64,000 bases of DNA from Ambrosia x helenae (lineage: Eukaryota > Streptophyta > Magnoliopsida > Asterales > Asteraceae). The DNA lies in contig CM061233.1 of the NCBI GenBank assembly GCA_030844895.1, forward strand, positions 58,925,468-58,989,467, given 5' to 3'. Below, in pieces: positions 22,200-32,925 of this stretch; position 1 is the stretch's first letter, and every line of letters begins with the position of its first letter. The position numbers and the translations under genes were made by a program. The notes under the pieces are model-generated. The model saw nothing but the letters and a program-made list of their open reading frames with translations, ran no database searches and was not told the DNA's origin.

Positions 22200-23348
22200 T
22201 TACATCATAATAGCAGGTAGACGGGCAACAAGCTGCGCCGCCACCCCTTTTTGAATTGCAAACCCTAGTCTACTAAAGACAAAACCTTGCCCCCCTGGGG
22301 ATGAAACATTGCTGTGGACAACCCGTTGGACCCTGGTTAAGAAACGAATAGCTTCTGGCGCCAGGGAGCCAAAGGTGTCGAAAGCCAGAGGGATAAAGAC
22401 ATGTTGGTTGTCTGCACAAGCTTTAGCATGTTTATCTACTTTCTTTGATTCCGCCTTTCTTGATGCTTGCCCAGCTACAAACCCTGTTTCCCGTAACCCA
22501 ACCAGCGGAGATACCCCGGTGAGGTCCACACAGGCATGTTTCCCTCTCTCCCAACCAAAGACAAGCAGGTCTGCTGGTCGCAGGGTGGATCTCCCTTCCG
22601 TGGGGTCTGTGAGGAAGTATACAGGGGCCTCCTTTTTGGCAGAGATCCCAGCTCTTCTCAAGATATCCCACAAAACGTCCCTCACCCAGTCATGCCGATA
22701 TTTGAAACCAGGGAGCTCCTTGCAATGAATTGCATGCTCCCCGTATTTATCCATGCAGGTTTTACGGCAGATGGGGCATGTTTCATCTTCCGGGTACATA
22801 GGGATCATCAATCGCTACTTGAGTATAGCCCTGTACTCTACTGCAGACATGCATTGACCCAAACCCTCAATCGGGATAACGGTCAAGAAATCCTGAGCAT
22901 GAGGGCCCTTTAGGCATTCAATCACCGCCTTCTGGCGAGTGGACAACTCAAAAACTTCTCCCAGGCTCTGAGCAGTTTTGCTAAAAAGAGCATTCGCCAA
23001 AGTTTTTTGTGGCTTTGGGGGGGCGGTGTCCTTGTTAGAAAAACCGCCAATATCAAAATCCGGGAGATAGACATTTAAGCGTTCGAGCGCCTGTAGATAG
23101 TCTGGGTCTAGTCCAATGACCCCACTGTTTCGGAGGATATGATCCTGAAGTTTCCAAGACTGAGCTCTGGACGCCACAAAGGCATAGACCCCAACATCTC
23201 GAGCTGAAAGGAGGCCCAAACCGCCTAAACGCATCGGCAAGGATGCCAAGCGCCACTGGAGGTCCCCGAAGAAGGGGCCGCCACACACAACTATATCTTC
23301 AATAGCTTCGCGGAGACCATCATCGAAAAGGGATACCGCATCCACCAT
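22200..23348 (-). pseudogene. Thumb/connector, CCHC knuckle and restriction-like endonuclease region
   Basis: Frame 23348-22815 carries the connector (CGGPFFGDLQWRLASLPMRLGG), ending in a TAG (22815-22817) directly before RLMIPMYP. Frame 22811-22200 continues: CPICRKTC...H...C forms a CCHC knuckle (residues 11-30), then RHDWVRDVLWDILRRAG, and RPADLLVF...CVDLTG, matching the P-D ... D-x-T pattern of the REL nuclease of R2-like elements. This domain nicks the target site in that family. Assignment of catalytic residues is by pattern only. Confidence 0.6.
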
Positions 23349-24518
23349 GAAGTGGGGTTGGCAAGTTCGTAACCCAAAAAGTTAGCGACCCCCATGCATG
23401 ACCTGAGCAGCAGGAGTTCACTCTGGGGATCTTTAAGGCGGGGCAGTAGTTTCATGAGGGCAACCGCACTCGTAGCCCGCCGCCCTGCCAACTCCCCGAT
23501 AAAGGCAGGATCTCGGCTAACAGCCCCACCAAGGATCTTAACCCCTTTCTTAGGTCTACCAATCCCTGTCGGGAAAAGCCCTTCCTGGCTTTTTAACCCG
23601 TCACACGTCGGCCAAAAGACCTCTGTTTTCTTAATATTGAGATGAAGCCCCAGAGATGGCCCATGCACGTTGATAATGTCTAAAGCCTTAGCAACCGCAG
23701 CTGCGTTGCCTATAATCGTCCCATCATCCAAATACCATGCATGGAACGGGAGATTACAGTGTTCCTAAACCCGTATGATGAGAGGATGTAAGGCAAGAGC
23801 AAAGAGAAGGGGCCCCAAAGGATCTCCTTGTTGCACTCCGGTGGTAGCCCCAATACAATCATGACCCACGTACAGCCTAGCAGGCTGGGCGTAAAGGAAC
23901 TGGACCCACGGATAGATAGACGGGCATCGCTGGTGAACCTCTTGGAGAAAGGCTGTGCGGTCGACCATGTTGAAGGCATTGGAAAAGTATACTGTAAGCA
24001 GAGCCAATGACCCATCCACATGAAAAGAATTCAGGAACCTGTTGGCACTGTGAAGCACCGCCTCTGCCCCATTTGGTACGCCTACTCCAAATTGAAAATC
24101 CCCTAGGTACTGTGCCATGTCTTTCCGAACCTTCTTCATTGCCACCTTAGAAACCAACCTCCGCCAAATGCCCCCCACAGCAATAGGTCGAATTCCATTA
24201 TCGGGCTTCAATAAGGGGGTGAGGGGGCCGAGGCAACAAACTCAGCAAGCGCCTTAGGGCAGGCCCCCCAAGCCATAAGTTGACAACTTCGGTAATGGCC
24301 GCGAGCAAGCCCGAGGAAGTCACCGAGCCTTCGCCACCCATAGCATCCAACATGTGTTGGGCCCGTATCCCATCCCTACCGCAAGACGTCCCTTTAGGGA
24401 AAGATTGGATACATTTGAGCACACAATCCCCATCTACAGATAGAGCGTGTTGGGCGATAGGGTTAGATGGAAAAGATGGAGGCGGCACCACTGGGTGTTT
24501 ATCAATGAGGGCTTGCAT
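23291..24518 (-). pseudogene. Reverse transcriptase domain of the non-LTR element
   Basis: RT blocks run through frames 24518-24198, 24211-23765 and 23731-23291. Visible are FPKGTSCGRDGIR (fingers), RPIAVGGIWRRL, the palm motif with a conserved Asp in VYFSNAFN (where an Asp is normal before FSNAFN, a Tyr is present), VQQGDPLGPLLF, and YLDD just inside the last frame at about 23730. A TAG at 23765-23767 interrupts the same frame 35 nt upstream of YLDD. Two frameshifts lie near 24200-24260 and one near 23375. The replaced palm residue plus the stop mean it is inactive. Confidence 0.75.
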
Positions 24519-24888
24519 GGTCGATTCACATAGAGGGGCAACCCCACTGGAGCACAGAACCTTAACCGCCGCCGTGAAGTGCCCATCCCTGACTTTTCGA
24601 AGACATTACTTTATATTCGGTTCCGTTTCATTGTCCTCTTCCCTTCTGACTTCTCCTCTAGATACCACCACATCCCCCACGCTATCCAAGAGGGAAGAGA
24701 CCAAGACCGCAAACCCAGACCCATCTCTCCATACTGCAAGCGCTTGCATTATGCTACTACACTGCAGAGATTTCCTATTCCCAGATCATCGCTCTTGCCT
24801 GGAGGACGGTCTGACCAGCCGCAGGGTTAACCGCGGGAGCAATAGCAATTGGACCCAATATTCAACCGAGCCTGGCGACGCCACCACT

Positions 24889-25560
24889 TTACGTAAGGCA
24901 CTTGTTAACACTTGAGCAAACGTCAGACGACAGCTGGGGGAATGCTTTTAACAGTTTGAATAGGGAGGGAAAAACACGTTCGAGGAGGGCAACATCCCCA
25001 ACCATCCCGGTTTGGTGACGTGGGTTTGCGTCGTCTAACGCTTGACATGGTTTCCGTATCCCAACAATGAAATCTTCGACATCCTCCGAGACCATGGCGA
25101 ATGATACGACCTCATCGTCATGCTTGCATCCCCTACTGAGAGCATGTATCCCCATGCACCTCCCACTTAACCATTTACCTCCTGCCCTGAGAGCTTCCCC
25201 AACATCCAAGAAAAGGTCCCGATCCTTCGAGACAGCCTCCTTCATAGATAGCCTTCGGTTTTCTATCTTGACATGAGTGCTTTGCATGTGTTCAATAAGG
25301 CGGAAAAATCCGCCAAACCCCGGTTTACCATCTTTACAATCGTGAAAATGTTTAAATGGGCAGGCCCTTAAACCGCTAACAAAGTCATGCCCAGAACCTC
25401 CTGACTTGACATTCCGGGCCTTCCTGGCAGGAGCCATGTACGAAATGTTAACTACCGAACTCGAGATGAGTTGGGGGCAAAGGAACCAGTGGGCAAAAAC
25501 CCTTGACAAGACAGCGAGGGTAGCAACCACAGGTTGCCCACCCTCTAAGCGAACCCCCAC
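24889..25560 (-). pseudogene. N-terminal part of the non-LTR element protein
   Basis: A 223-codon open frame. The likely start is the ATG of MAPARKARNV (near residue 42), followed by a basic stretch and a Cys/His cluster CPFKHFHDC...H...H (residues ~68-93), spaced like a zinc finger that could bind target DNA. The rest is helical and unrecognised. The frame ends near 24889, and the next ~370 bp up to the RT frame are frameshifted. Function is inferred from position only. Confidence 0.55.
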
Positions 25561-25574
25561 ATAACTCCTTACCC

Positions 25575-25625
<51 letters not shown>
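25575..25625. repeat. (ATT)n microsatellite
   Basis: About 16 uninterrupted ATT/TTA units directly upstream (minus-strand sense) of the non-LTR element reading frame. Confidence 0.95.
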
Positions 25626-25626
<1 letters not shown>

Positions 25627-25739
25627 CTCTAATTAATATACTATTTATACAATTTTATAAGAACTATGGTAATCTTATAATATTACTATTATTATTATAA
25701 ACAAGAGTAATCCCAATCAAAATATAACAAAACAGCTGA

Positions 25740-26220
25740 AGGAAAGACACAGATTACAAAACGGACGAAGGACGAAAACAGAAAAACAAAATGGTCGAAA
25801 GAGAGGACTGGTCGAACGAGATCGAAACAGTTCGAAGGAGACTATAAATGGGCGAACGAGTAAAGAAACGGACGAAGGAGGAAAACAACAGGTCGAATGA
25901 GGCGAATTGAAAAAGAGCCGTTGGGACGACGGTGATCGGCACGACGGAGATTGGGTGAAGGAGACGACGAGAATTGGACGACGGGGCTGTCCAGATAAAG
26001 GGAGACGACGAATTAGAACGAAGAGGATATGTGAACGGAGACGACCTACTGATGACGGACCTACTGACGGCGGAGCAGAGTGAACGGAGACGACGAATTA
26101 GAACGGAGAGAGTGAGGTTGTGACAGGTGATTTCATCAATAACCCCTTTGACCGGAGACGACGAATTAAAACGGAGACGACGACGAATTAGAACGGAGAC
26201 ACTAAGATTGAAAAAGATTT
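25740..26220. repeat. Purine-rich interspersed repeat (GACGACGAATTAGAACGG)
   Basis: The core ACGACGAATTAGAACG(G/A)AG recurs four to five times between 26000 and 26200, preceded by many GGTCGAA/GAACGAGG words and a TATAAAT at about 25840. Strand asymmetry is strong (A/G on plus). The minus-strand ORF 25754-25942 is a by-product. Origin unknown. Confidence 0.55.
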
Positions 26221-26280
26221 GGACTTTGGCAAATATTCATAAATTCCTAGTTTGACAAGTGAGATAAAAAAAATAAAAAG

Positions 26281-26283
<3 letters not shown>

Positions 26284-26316
<33 letters not shown>

Positions 26317-26735
26317 CTAAGTATCTATAGAAAACCCTAAATTTTGAGAAAACTCTAGAAAACCCTTAAAAAAACCTACTTTCCGAGCTTTTTAAAAAAA
26401 AAAAATTAGGGCATGTAATATACATGTTTTTAAGTGTTTTGAGCCAAAAATCAAAAAAAGCGCCGAAGGTTTTTTTTTTTAAAAAAAAATAAGTTTTGCA
26501 TCATAACATATGTTAGTTTTTTTTGCACTGGTAACATATGTTATGATGCAAAACTTATTTTTTTTAAAAACAAAAAACTTTCGGCGCTTTTTTTATTTTT
26601 TTTTGGCTCAAAACACTTAAAAACATGTATATTACATGCCCTAATTTTTTTTTAAAAAAAAAAAAGCTCGGGAAGTAGGTTTTTTAAGGGATTTCTAGAG
26701 TTTTCTTAATATTTAGGGTTTTCTATGGATCCATC

Positions 26736-26790
<55 letters not shown>
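26284..26790. mobile_element. TA-train element E1: fold-back element inside (TA)n
   Basis: (TA)n tracts (26284-26314; 26739-26790) flank a 424-bp near-perfect inverted repeat (26315-26738). Arms of ~200 bp run from TATAGAAAACCCTAAAT to ATTTAGGGTTTTCTATGG, meeting at a small loop near 26520, with GCATCATAACATATGTTA beside the loop on both sides. It contains no ORF. Rice Micron elements have the same habit of sitting in (TA)n. Confidence 0.8.
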
Positions 26791-26791
<1 letters not shown>

Positions 26792-27689
26792 GGGAAAGGG
26801 TAAAATGAAAACCACACTTTCATGCAAGAACAATGGGAACCATTTTAATTCATTGATCTTAGTTGATCCAATGGTTATTATTATGCCACCACTTTTTTTG
26901 TCCTTTAGTGCCCACTTGTCCACCTTTTTGATAAAGATAATAATAAAAAATCTAGGGAGGGTATTATTGTAATCTTGACCCCTCTCTCTCTCTCCTACTT
27001 TATCCACCCACTTGTATTTTTATAATAATATTAAAACTCACATTTCTCTCTCCTCCAAAACCAAAAAAATACTAATATGCACATATTATTTTCATGTAGA
27101 GATTTTTTTTGTCCTCCAAAACTCACATTTTTTTGTCCTTTATGCACAGATTTTTTTAATATGCACATATTATTTTCATTTTTATGCATATCATTTAATA
27201 TGCACAAATTATTTTCATTTTAGTGCATATATTTTCATATGAAAAATACAATTACAAAATGTAATAATACAAATACAATTACAGATTTTTAATGTGCACA
27301 GATTTTTTATGGAAATACATTTACATCAGTGTATACAAAAAAAAAAAAAAACAATTACAACATGTAAAACAAAAATTACATATGGAAATCTAAATTACGT
27401 ATCTGTTCGTCGAAAACGAAAACTCTACACTACCAACTAAAATTACAAAATGTAATAATACCTTGTAGGCAAAAGTCCGAAGTGCTTTGGTCCTCCATGA
27501 CATCTCATATTCTCTGTTGGCAAGATCCGAGGTGCTTCTCTTACACCAATCTGGAAAGAATACATCCATTTTCAACCACCGTTTCCAGCACGCCGCGACG
27601 TCACCCTTGTTGCGCATTTGCCAAACACCAAGAAAAACATTGCGCACCCGCTGTCCTCCCTCCCTAAAAAATTAAAATAAAAAAACCGT

Positions 27690-28650
27690 TACACCAGTGT
27701 GATGGCAAAAAAAGTTTAACAAATTGTGATATAATAATCAATATAAGGAACATAAAAAACCCCAGTGTAAGAAGAACATAAAAAAAACACCGGTGTAAAA
27801 GAACATAAAAAACACCAGTGTAAAGAACATAAAAAACACCAGACTAAGACCCCCTAAAACAAACACAAAACATTAATGTAAAGTAAAAATAAAAAACACC
27901 AGTGTAAAAATAACATGTGAAACTCGTTACACATGCCACACTTTACACTGGTGTAGCAGAACCCCCCATAGTAATGTTAAAACAGGGGTCTTACACCAAT
28001 GTAAAAAGCACACTTATGTGACTAATTTTAAACAAGGATACCATAAAATTGTGTAAAAATAAACATAGGTTAGTAATATTAAACAAGGATACAAAATAAC
28101 ATGCAACATAACACTATCAAACATACCCCCCACCAACGACCCTCTATCAATGTAAAAACCCTATTATGTTACAATAAAAACAAACCAATTTGTTTTACAA
28201 AGTTTACACTGGTGTAAACACCCCCATAACACATACAAAATAACCGAATCCTATATAGAGGGTTGTTCACACTGTTGTAAATTCACACACTCAAAATGTT
28301 TTACAAAGTTTGTATTGAAAAAAATGGGGGCTTTTTTCTACATGACCTTGTAGAATACAACAGTGTTTTAGAGTTTTTTTTGTAAAAAGTGCAGGATAGT
28401 AATGTTAAACATGGGGGGCTTTTTCTTTACAGCAGTGTAAGAAGGTTTTTATGTAGGTTGTATGTTGTATTAAAAAATAATTCAGGATAGTAATGTTAAA
28501 AAAACAGGGGTCTTACACCAATGTAAAAAGCACACTTAGGTGACTAATTTTAAACAGAGATACCACACAACTGTGTAAAAATAAACACAGGTTACAAGGA
28601 AAAAAAACCAATTCTTTTACACCAGTGTAAAAACCCCATTAGCAACATCG
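27690..28650. repeat. Interspersed CACCAGTGTAA / TTACACTGGTG motif array
   Basis: More than fifteen copies of the half-palindrome CCAGTGTAAA or its complement, separated by A-rich spacers such as GAACATAAAAAA. Two longer blocks (starting ~27960 and ~28480, each with GGGGTCTTACACCAATGTAA) are near-duplicates. Confidence 0.7.
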
Positions 28651-29280
28651 TTTGCTATTAATCAAGAATCATAAACTAACATACAATTGTTTCGCTCGAT
28701 GCATCAACAACAATAGAAACTGAGATATGTCGCCTATTCGAACTTCTAGTCCCAGCAACCATCTTTTTTAACACCAAAAACACAGGTGTTAGAAGACAAA
28801 TTTTTAGTAGATATAATAGCAAAAAAACAGTGCATACTAAATCGGACAATGACTGAAACACCCAAACCTTCCATTTTTTTACACAAGTGCAAGGACCCCG
28901 ATGAAAACAAAAATACCCACATGCAATGACCAATTTTTCAGACACTAACTCCAACAGTGATCAAAGACAATTTACAAGGAACCCCGATGAAAACAAAATG
29001 ACCCCCTCCCCTAAAAACTGACCGTGACCCTGAATCGTATACTTACACTAATTTTTTTCCGGCAGTAACCCTGAATCGTATACTTACACTAATTTTTATG
29101 GATCTAAAAAACATCGTTTGCTATTAATCAAGAATCATAAACTAACATACAATCATAAACTAACAAAACCTTTACAGCTTTGAGCTTTAAAAAAAACCCA
29201 TCATTTCATTTCAATCTTTTTTTCATTTTTTTAGATCCAAAAAAGTCCAAAAAAGGTGTCACAATTTTTATTCTTGAAAT

Positions 29281-29335
29281 ATTAATAATAATAATAACAA
29301 TAACAATAATAATAATAATAATAATAATAATAATT

Positions 29336-29384
<49 letters not shown>

Positions 29385-29391
29385 CTAATCT
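29281..29391. repeat. (AAT)n microsatellite
   Basis: About 35 AAT units with a few interruptions. A complementary (ATT)n tract lies at 29651-29703 and a shorter one at 29758-29780, so the region could fold back on itself. Confidence 0.95.
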
Positions 29392-29649
29392 GGATCTGGA
29401 TCCACACCCACCATCATCCCCATCTTCGTCACCTACCACCATCCACATCTTCGTCACCCACCACCATCCCCATCTTCGTCACCTACCACCACCACCATCC
29501 CCACCTTCGACCTATCATCGAACTACCATCATCGACCCGACCACCATCCCTGTTCCTTCTTCCTTCTTAGGGTTCACCACCACCACCACCACCACCATCA
29601 CAAAGGTTTAAACAAAAAACGAATCTGGCTCTCGAACAGATCTTGGCTC

Positions 29650-29705
<56 letters not shown>

Positions 29706-29819
29706 TGTTTATCAACATCTCATCTGGAAGATTGAATGATCTATTTCCTCATCTTTGTTATTATTATTATTATTATTATTCACAGCATCATGAATGATCT
29801 GGAATTCTGCATACATAAA

Positions 29820-29914
29820 TGAGAGAGAGAGAGAGAGAGAGAAAATAAGAGAGAGAAACAGGAGAGAGAGAGAGGGCGTGGGGTGGAATGGGGTGGGGTG
29901 GGGTGGGGTGGGGT
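29820..29914 (+). repeat. (GA)n tract and (GGGGT)5 G-rich tract
   Basis: GAGAGA runs (29820-29876) precede five perfect GGGGT units (29890-29914). The latter meets the G-quadruplex pattern of four or more G-runs with one-base loops. Confidence 0.85.
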
Positions 29915-30060
29915 GTGTTATTAATAATATCTAGGATATTTAGTTACCATAACACCCTCTCCTAATAACAACAAAAACAAGACACATGGCATGGTATCAT
30001 TGGCTACATGGGGTTCTCTAGTTCTTGCATGAAATGGTGGTTTCTAATGGAACCTAATCC

Positions 30061-30067
30061 TATATAT

Positions 30068-30112
<45 letters not shown>

Positions 30113-30515
30113 GAGGGTTATCTTGAGAACGCTAAATATCGCGTAACCGTGAGAAAAAGTAAAAAAAATCAATCAAAATCAATTTTTTTTAATACAAACC
30201 TCATTATAATCAAAATACAATATTAATAAATGAATTTTTTTCCAAATAATTCATCTTTTCTTCCAAAAACAGTTTCAAATTAACGTTTTACACATCTGTA
30301 AATGGAACAGTTTACACATGTATAAACAACAAATTTACACATGTGTAAAAACAATTTATTTTCATATACGTTTGAATTTTTACGCGTAAATTGTGTTTTT
30401 GAGATTGTATTTTTAGTAATAAAGACAAGTGTAAAAATAAATTTTGAATTTGAATGGTTTTAGATAGCGTTCTCGCGGTTCGCACGAAATATAGGTGTTC
30501 TCAAATTAACTTTCC

Positions 30516-30554
<39 letters not shown>
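30061..30554. mobile_element. TA-train element E3
   Basis: An element of ~408 bp (30110-30517) between (TA)n tracts. Its ends are GGGGAGGGTTATCTTGAGAAC and (complement) GGGAAAGTTAATTTGAGAAC, inverted repeats extending about 45 bp. It carries the perfect palindrome TTTACACATGTGTAAA (30334-30349) plus half-sites. Confidence 0.75.
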
Positions 30555-30557
<3 letters not shown>

Positions 30558-30960
30558 GGAGGGTTATCTTGAGAACGTTAAATATTGTGAGATCTGTGAG
30601 AACAAGTAAAAAAATCAATCAAAATCAAATTTTTTTAATACAAACCCCATTATAATCAAAATACAATATTAATAAATGAATTTTCTTTCCAAATAATTCA
30701 TCTTTTCTTGCAAAAACACTTTTTAATTAACTTTTTACACATGTGTAAATGAAACAGTTTACACATGTATAAACAGCAAATTTACCCATGTGTAAAAACA
30801 AATTATTTCCGTATACGTTTGAATTTTTACGCGTAAATTGTGTTTTTGAGATTGTATTTTAGTAATAAAGACATGTGTAAAAAGAAATTTTGAATTTGAA
30901 TGGTTTTAGATGCCGTTCTCACGGTTCGCACAAAATATAGGTGTTCTCAAATTAACTTTC

Positions 30961-31015
<55 letters not shown>

Positions 31016-31020
31016 ATATA
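30555..31020. mobile_element. TA-train element E4, second copy of E3
   Basis: 30555-30963 repeats E3 in the same orientation at roughly 90% identity by eye, with the same palindrome slightly degraded, followed by the next (TA)n tract (30964-31020). Either tandem duplication through the (TA)n or independent insertion of sister copies. Confidence 0.75.
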
Positions 31021-31885
31021 TGATTTTGATCATTTGAGAACCACCATTTAGGGAGAGAACCAAAGAACCAAGTGTGAACACAAAAACCCTTCCACCAAAA
31101 AATAAAAATAATAATAAAAAAATTATATAACCTAAAAAAATAAAAAAAATAAAAAAAACATAAAAATGGCTTTTTTTTACGTCATATTTACGTCAGGTCT
31201 GATGCACATGTGCATTTTGCTGTTATATATATACATACATATACCATATGCACATGTGCATTTCACTATTAGAGCACACTTTTAAATAAATTATCAATTA
31301 CCATAATGAAATGATTATTAAATGGACGTGATATGATATATAATGTGGAAAAAAAAAATTTATTCAATGATCATTAAATAAACGCGAAGTGCATTTCACT
31401 ATTATAGTTAGGTTTTTTTTCATTGATTTAGCTTTAGGGTTTAGTTTTTAGGTATGATGGGAATGAGGTTAGGTTTTTTTGGGGTTGTTGGTGAATAAAG
31501 TTAAAAAAACCTCTATATAAAACTATAAAATAAGATAATTGTACTACATGCACATGTGCATTTCACTATTATAGTTAAGTTTTTTAATAGGTTTAGCTTT
31601 AGGGTTAAGTTTTGGGTATGGTGGAAGAGGGGGTATCTTTTTAGGGGGATGGGATGGAGCGTTTTGGTTTTTGGAGGTGTGGGGTTAGCTGCACATGTGC
31701 ATTTCACAATGGGGGGGGGGGGGTTGGGGCGGTGTGGGGGATGGGGGATGGGGGGTTTAGGTTTTTAGGGAGTAAGGTGGGTGGGTTTAGGTTTTTAGGG
31801 GGTGGAGGTGGGGTTTTTAGGTTTTTTTTGTTTGTGTTGACACTAGTTCTCTGGTTCTCTCCCTAAAGTTGGTTCTCGTATGATC

Positions 31886-31942
<57 letters not shown>
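31021..31942. mobile_element. TA-train element E5 and trailing (TA)n
   Basis: Ends are GATCATTTGAGAACCACC and (complement) GATCATACGAGAACCAAC, with a shared TTTAGGGAGAGAACCA about 10 bp further in. Four perfect TGCACATGTGCA palindromes lie inside (31203, 31249, 31549, 31690). A G-run (31711-31723) and further G-rich stretches to 31810 follow. No ORF is convincing. (TA)n at 31893-31942. Confidence 0.7.
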
Positions 31943-31944
<2 letters not shown>

Positions 31945-32925
31945 GATCGTTTTGAACTAAAACTTATATATTTTAGAACTTTATTAAACTTATTAGTTAG
32001 TTAGTTCTCTCGTTAAATCTTGTCATAAAAAAATTTCTAAACAAATATGTGGACTTAAATTCCACAAAATCAAACGCTTAAAGTCTATTCCTCAAAACTA
32101 GGAAACCATAATCGATCGACCTAGGAATTTTAGACTTTTTATTCTTAGAATTTGTGATGCTTAATCTAGGTTGATTTGTTTGGAAAATAAATATACTTGC
32201 TATTGCATACTTGGGATTCTTGCTTGCTTGCTAAGGTGAGTTTACATAGCCCCTTTTTACCATTTTACATTTTTGGGTGAAACATGTTTAAACATTTTTG
32301 ATACAATAGCAATTACTCATTCTCATTATGTTGAAACTTTTGGATTCATTTTGACTGTAACAAAAAGACACAGTACAATCATTAACATTGATCAAGCCGC
32401 TTGCTTAGATTATAGCGCTATAGGTCTGACAAACCCACCCCTCCGCATAAATTCAGGGATGATCGAAAACAGTTACACTTTTACTAACTTGCGAGTTAGG
32501 TATCAGTTGACACAAGGTTTGATTGTACAAAAGACGCATTGTTACATGTTAGGCTCATACTCTTACATTACTCATTGTTACATCTCAATTGTGATTGCTA
32601 TACAAAGTACTATATTTTATTACTTGCAAAACCTATGTATTCTCACCAACTATTTATAATTGACCCCATCTTTCCAACTTAACATGTTTCAGGTATTTTG
32701 TTGCATGAGGTATTTACAAGCTTTTGGACACTTAGGAGCTTTTGAGGCCTTAGAGATTTTTAAAACTGAATCTTGTTTGATTTATTCTAATCTATTTGTA
32801 TTTTCTTTCAATTGTATGAATATTAAATTGAAATAAATAAATATTTAAACTTTAGTACCATGAGCTATTGAATAATCGTCATTACGTGGCACCCTGATGT
32901 TTCCGCCATCGGTTGGGGTGTTACA
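31943..32925 (+). mobile_element. LTR 3' fragment, plus orientation, family of the 47164 solo LTR
   Basis: The right end (TTCCGCCATCGGTTGGGGTGTTACA, described in part) matches the complement of the solo LTR start at 47164 (GCCAATGGCGGAA). Near 32233 it has AAGGTGAGTTTACATAGCCCC, the donor-like block of this LTR superfamily. The upstream boundary is unclear; it may start at the (TA)n tract. Confidence 0.55.

Larger units (their letters stand above)
22200..25560 (-). pseudogene. Non-LTR retroelement gene (RT plus REL-type endonuclease), decayed
   Basis: One coding unit on the minus strand, cut into six overlapping frames by a few stops and frameshifts. Order: N-terminal Cys/His region (25560-24889), spacer, RT (24518-23291), thumb/connector (23348-22815), CCHC knuckle and PD-(D/E)XK-like domain (22811-22200). 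An RT followed by a knuckle and a restriction-like endonuclease is the layout of R2/R4/NeSL-type retroelements; no AP-endonuclease domain is seen upstream. I recall closely similar proteins in many angiosperms, so this is a family member, not a contaminant. Element ends and TSDs could not be defined; an (ATT)n tract abuts the 5' side. GC content is clearly higher than in the neighbours. Confidence 0.75.
26791..30060. mobile_element. TA-train element E2: 3.3-kb element inside (TA)n
   Basis: The left end AGGGAAAGGGTAAAATGAAA and the right end (complement GGATTAGGTTCCATTAGAAA) are imperfect inverted repeats sharing CATGCAAGAAC further in. Both ends abut (TA)n. The interior has no recognisable transposase. 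It holds an array of ACACCAGTGTAA words (27690-28650), AATATGCACATATTATTTTC repeats (27070-27240) and several triplet microsatellites. The minus ORF 27390-27647 and plus ORF 29180-29611 are not convincing genes; the latter is mostly translated AAT repeat. Confidence 0.6.

Noticed and set aside
29180..29611. 143-codon ORF
   Set aside because: The middle is a translated AAT microsatellite (poly-Ile) and the end a CCA/CAC-rich run; no protein family is suggested.
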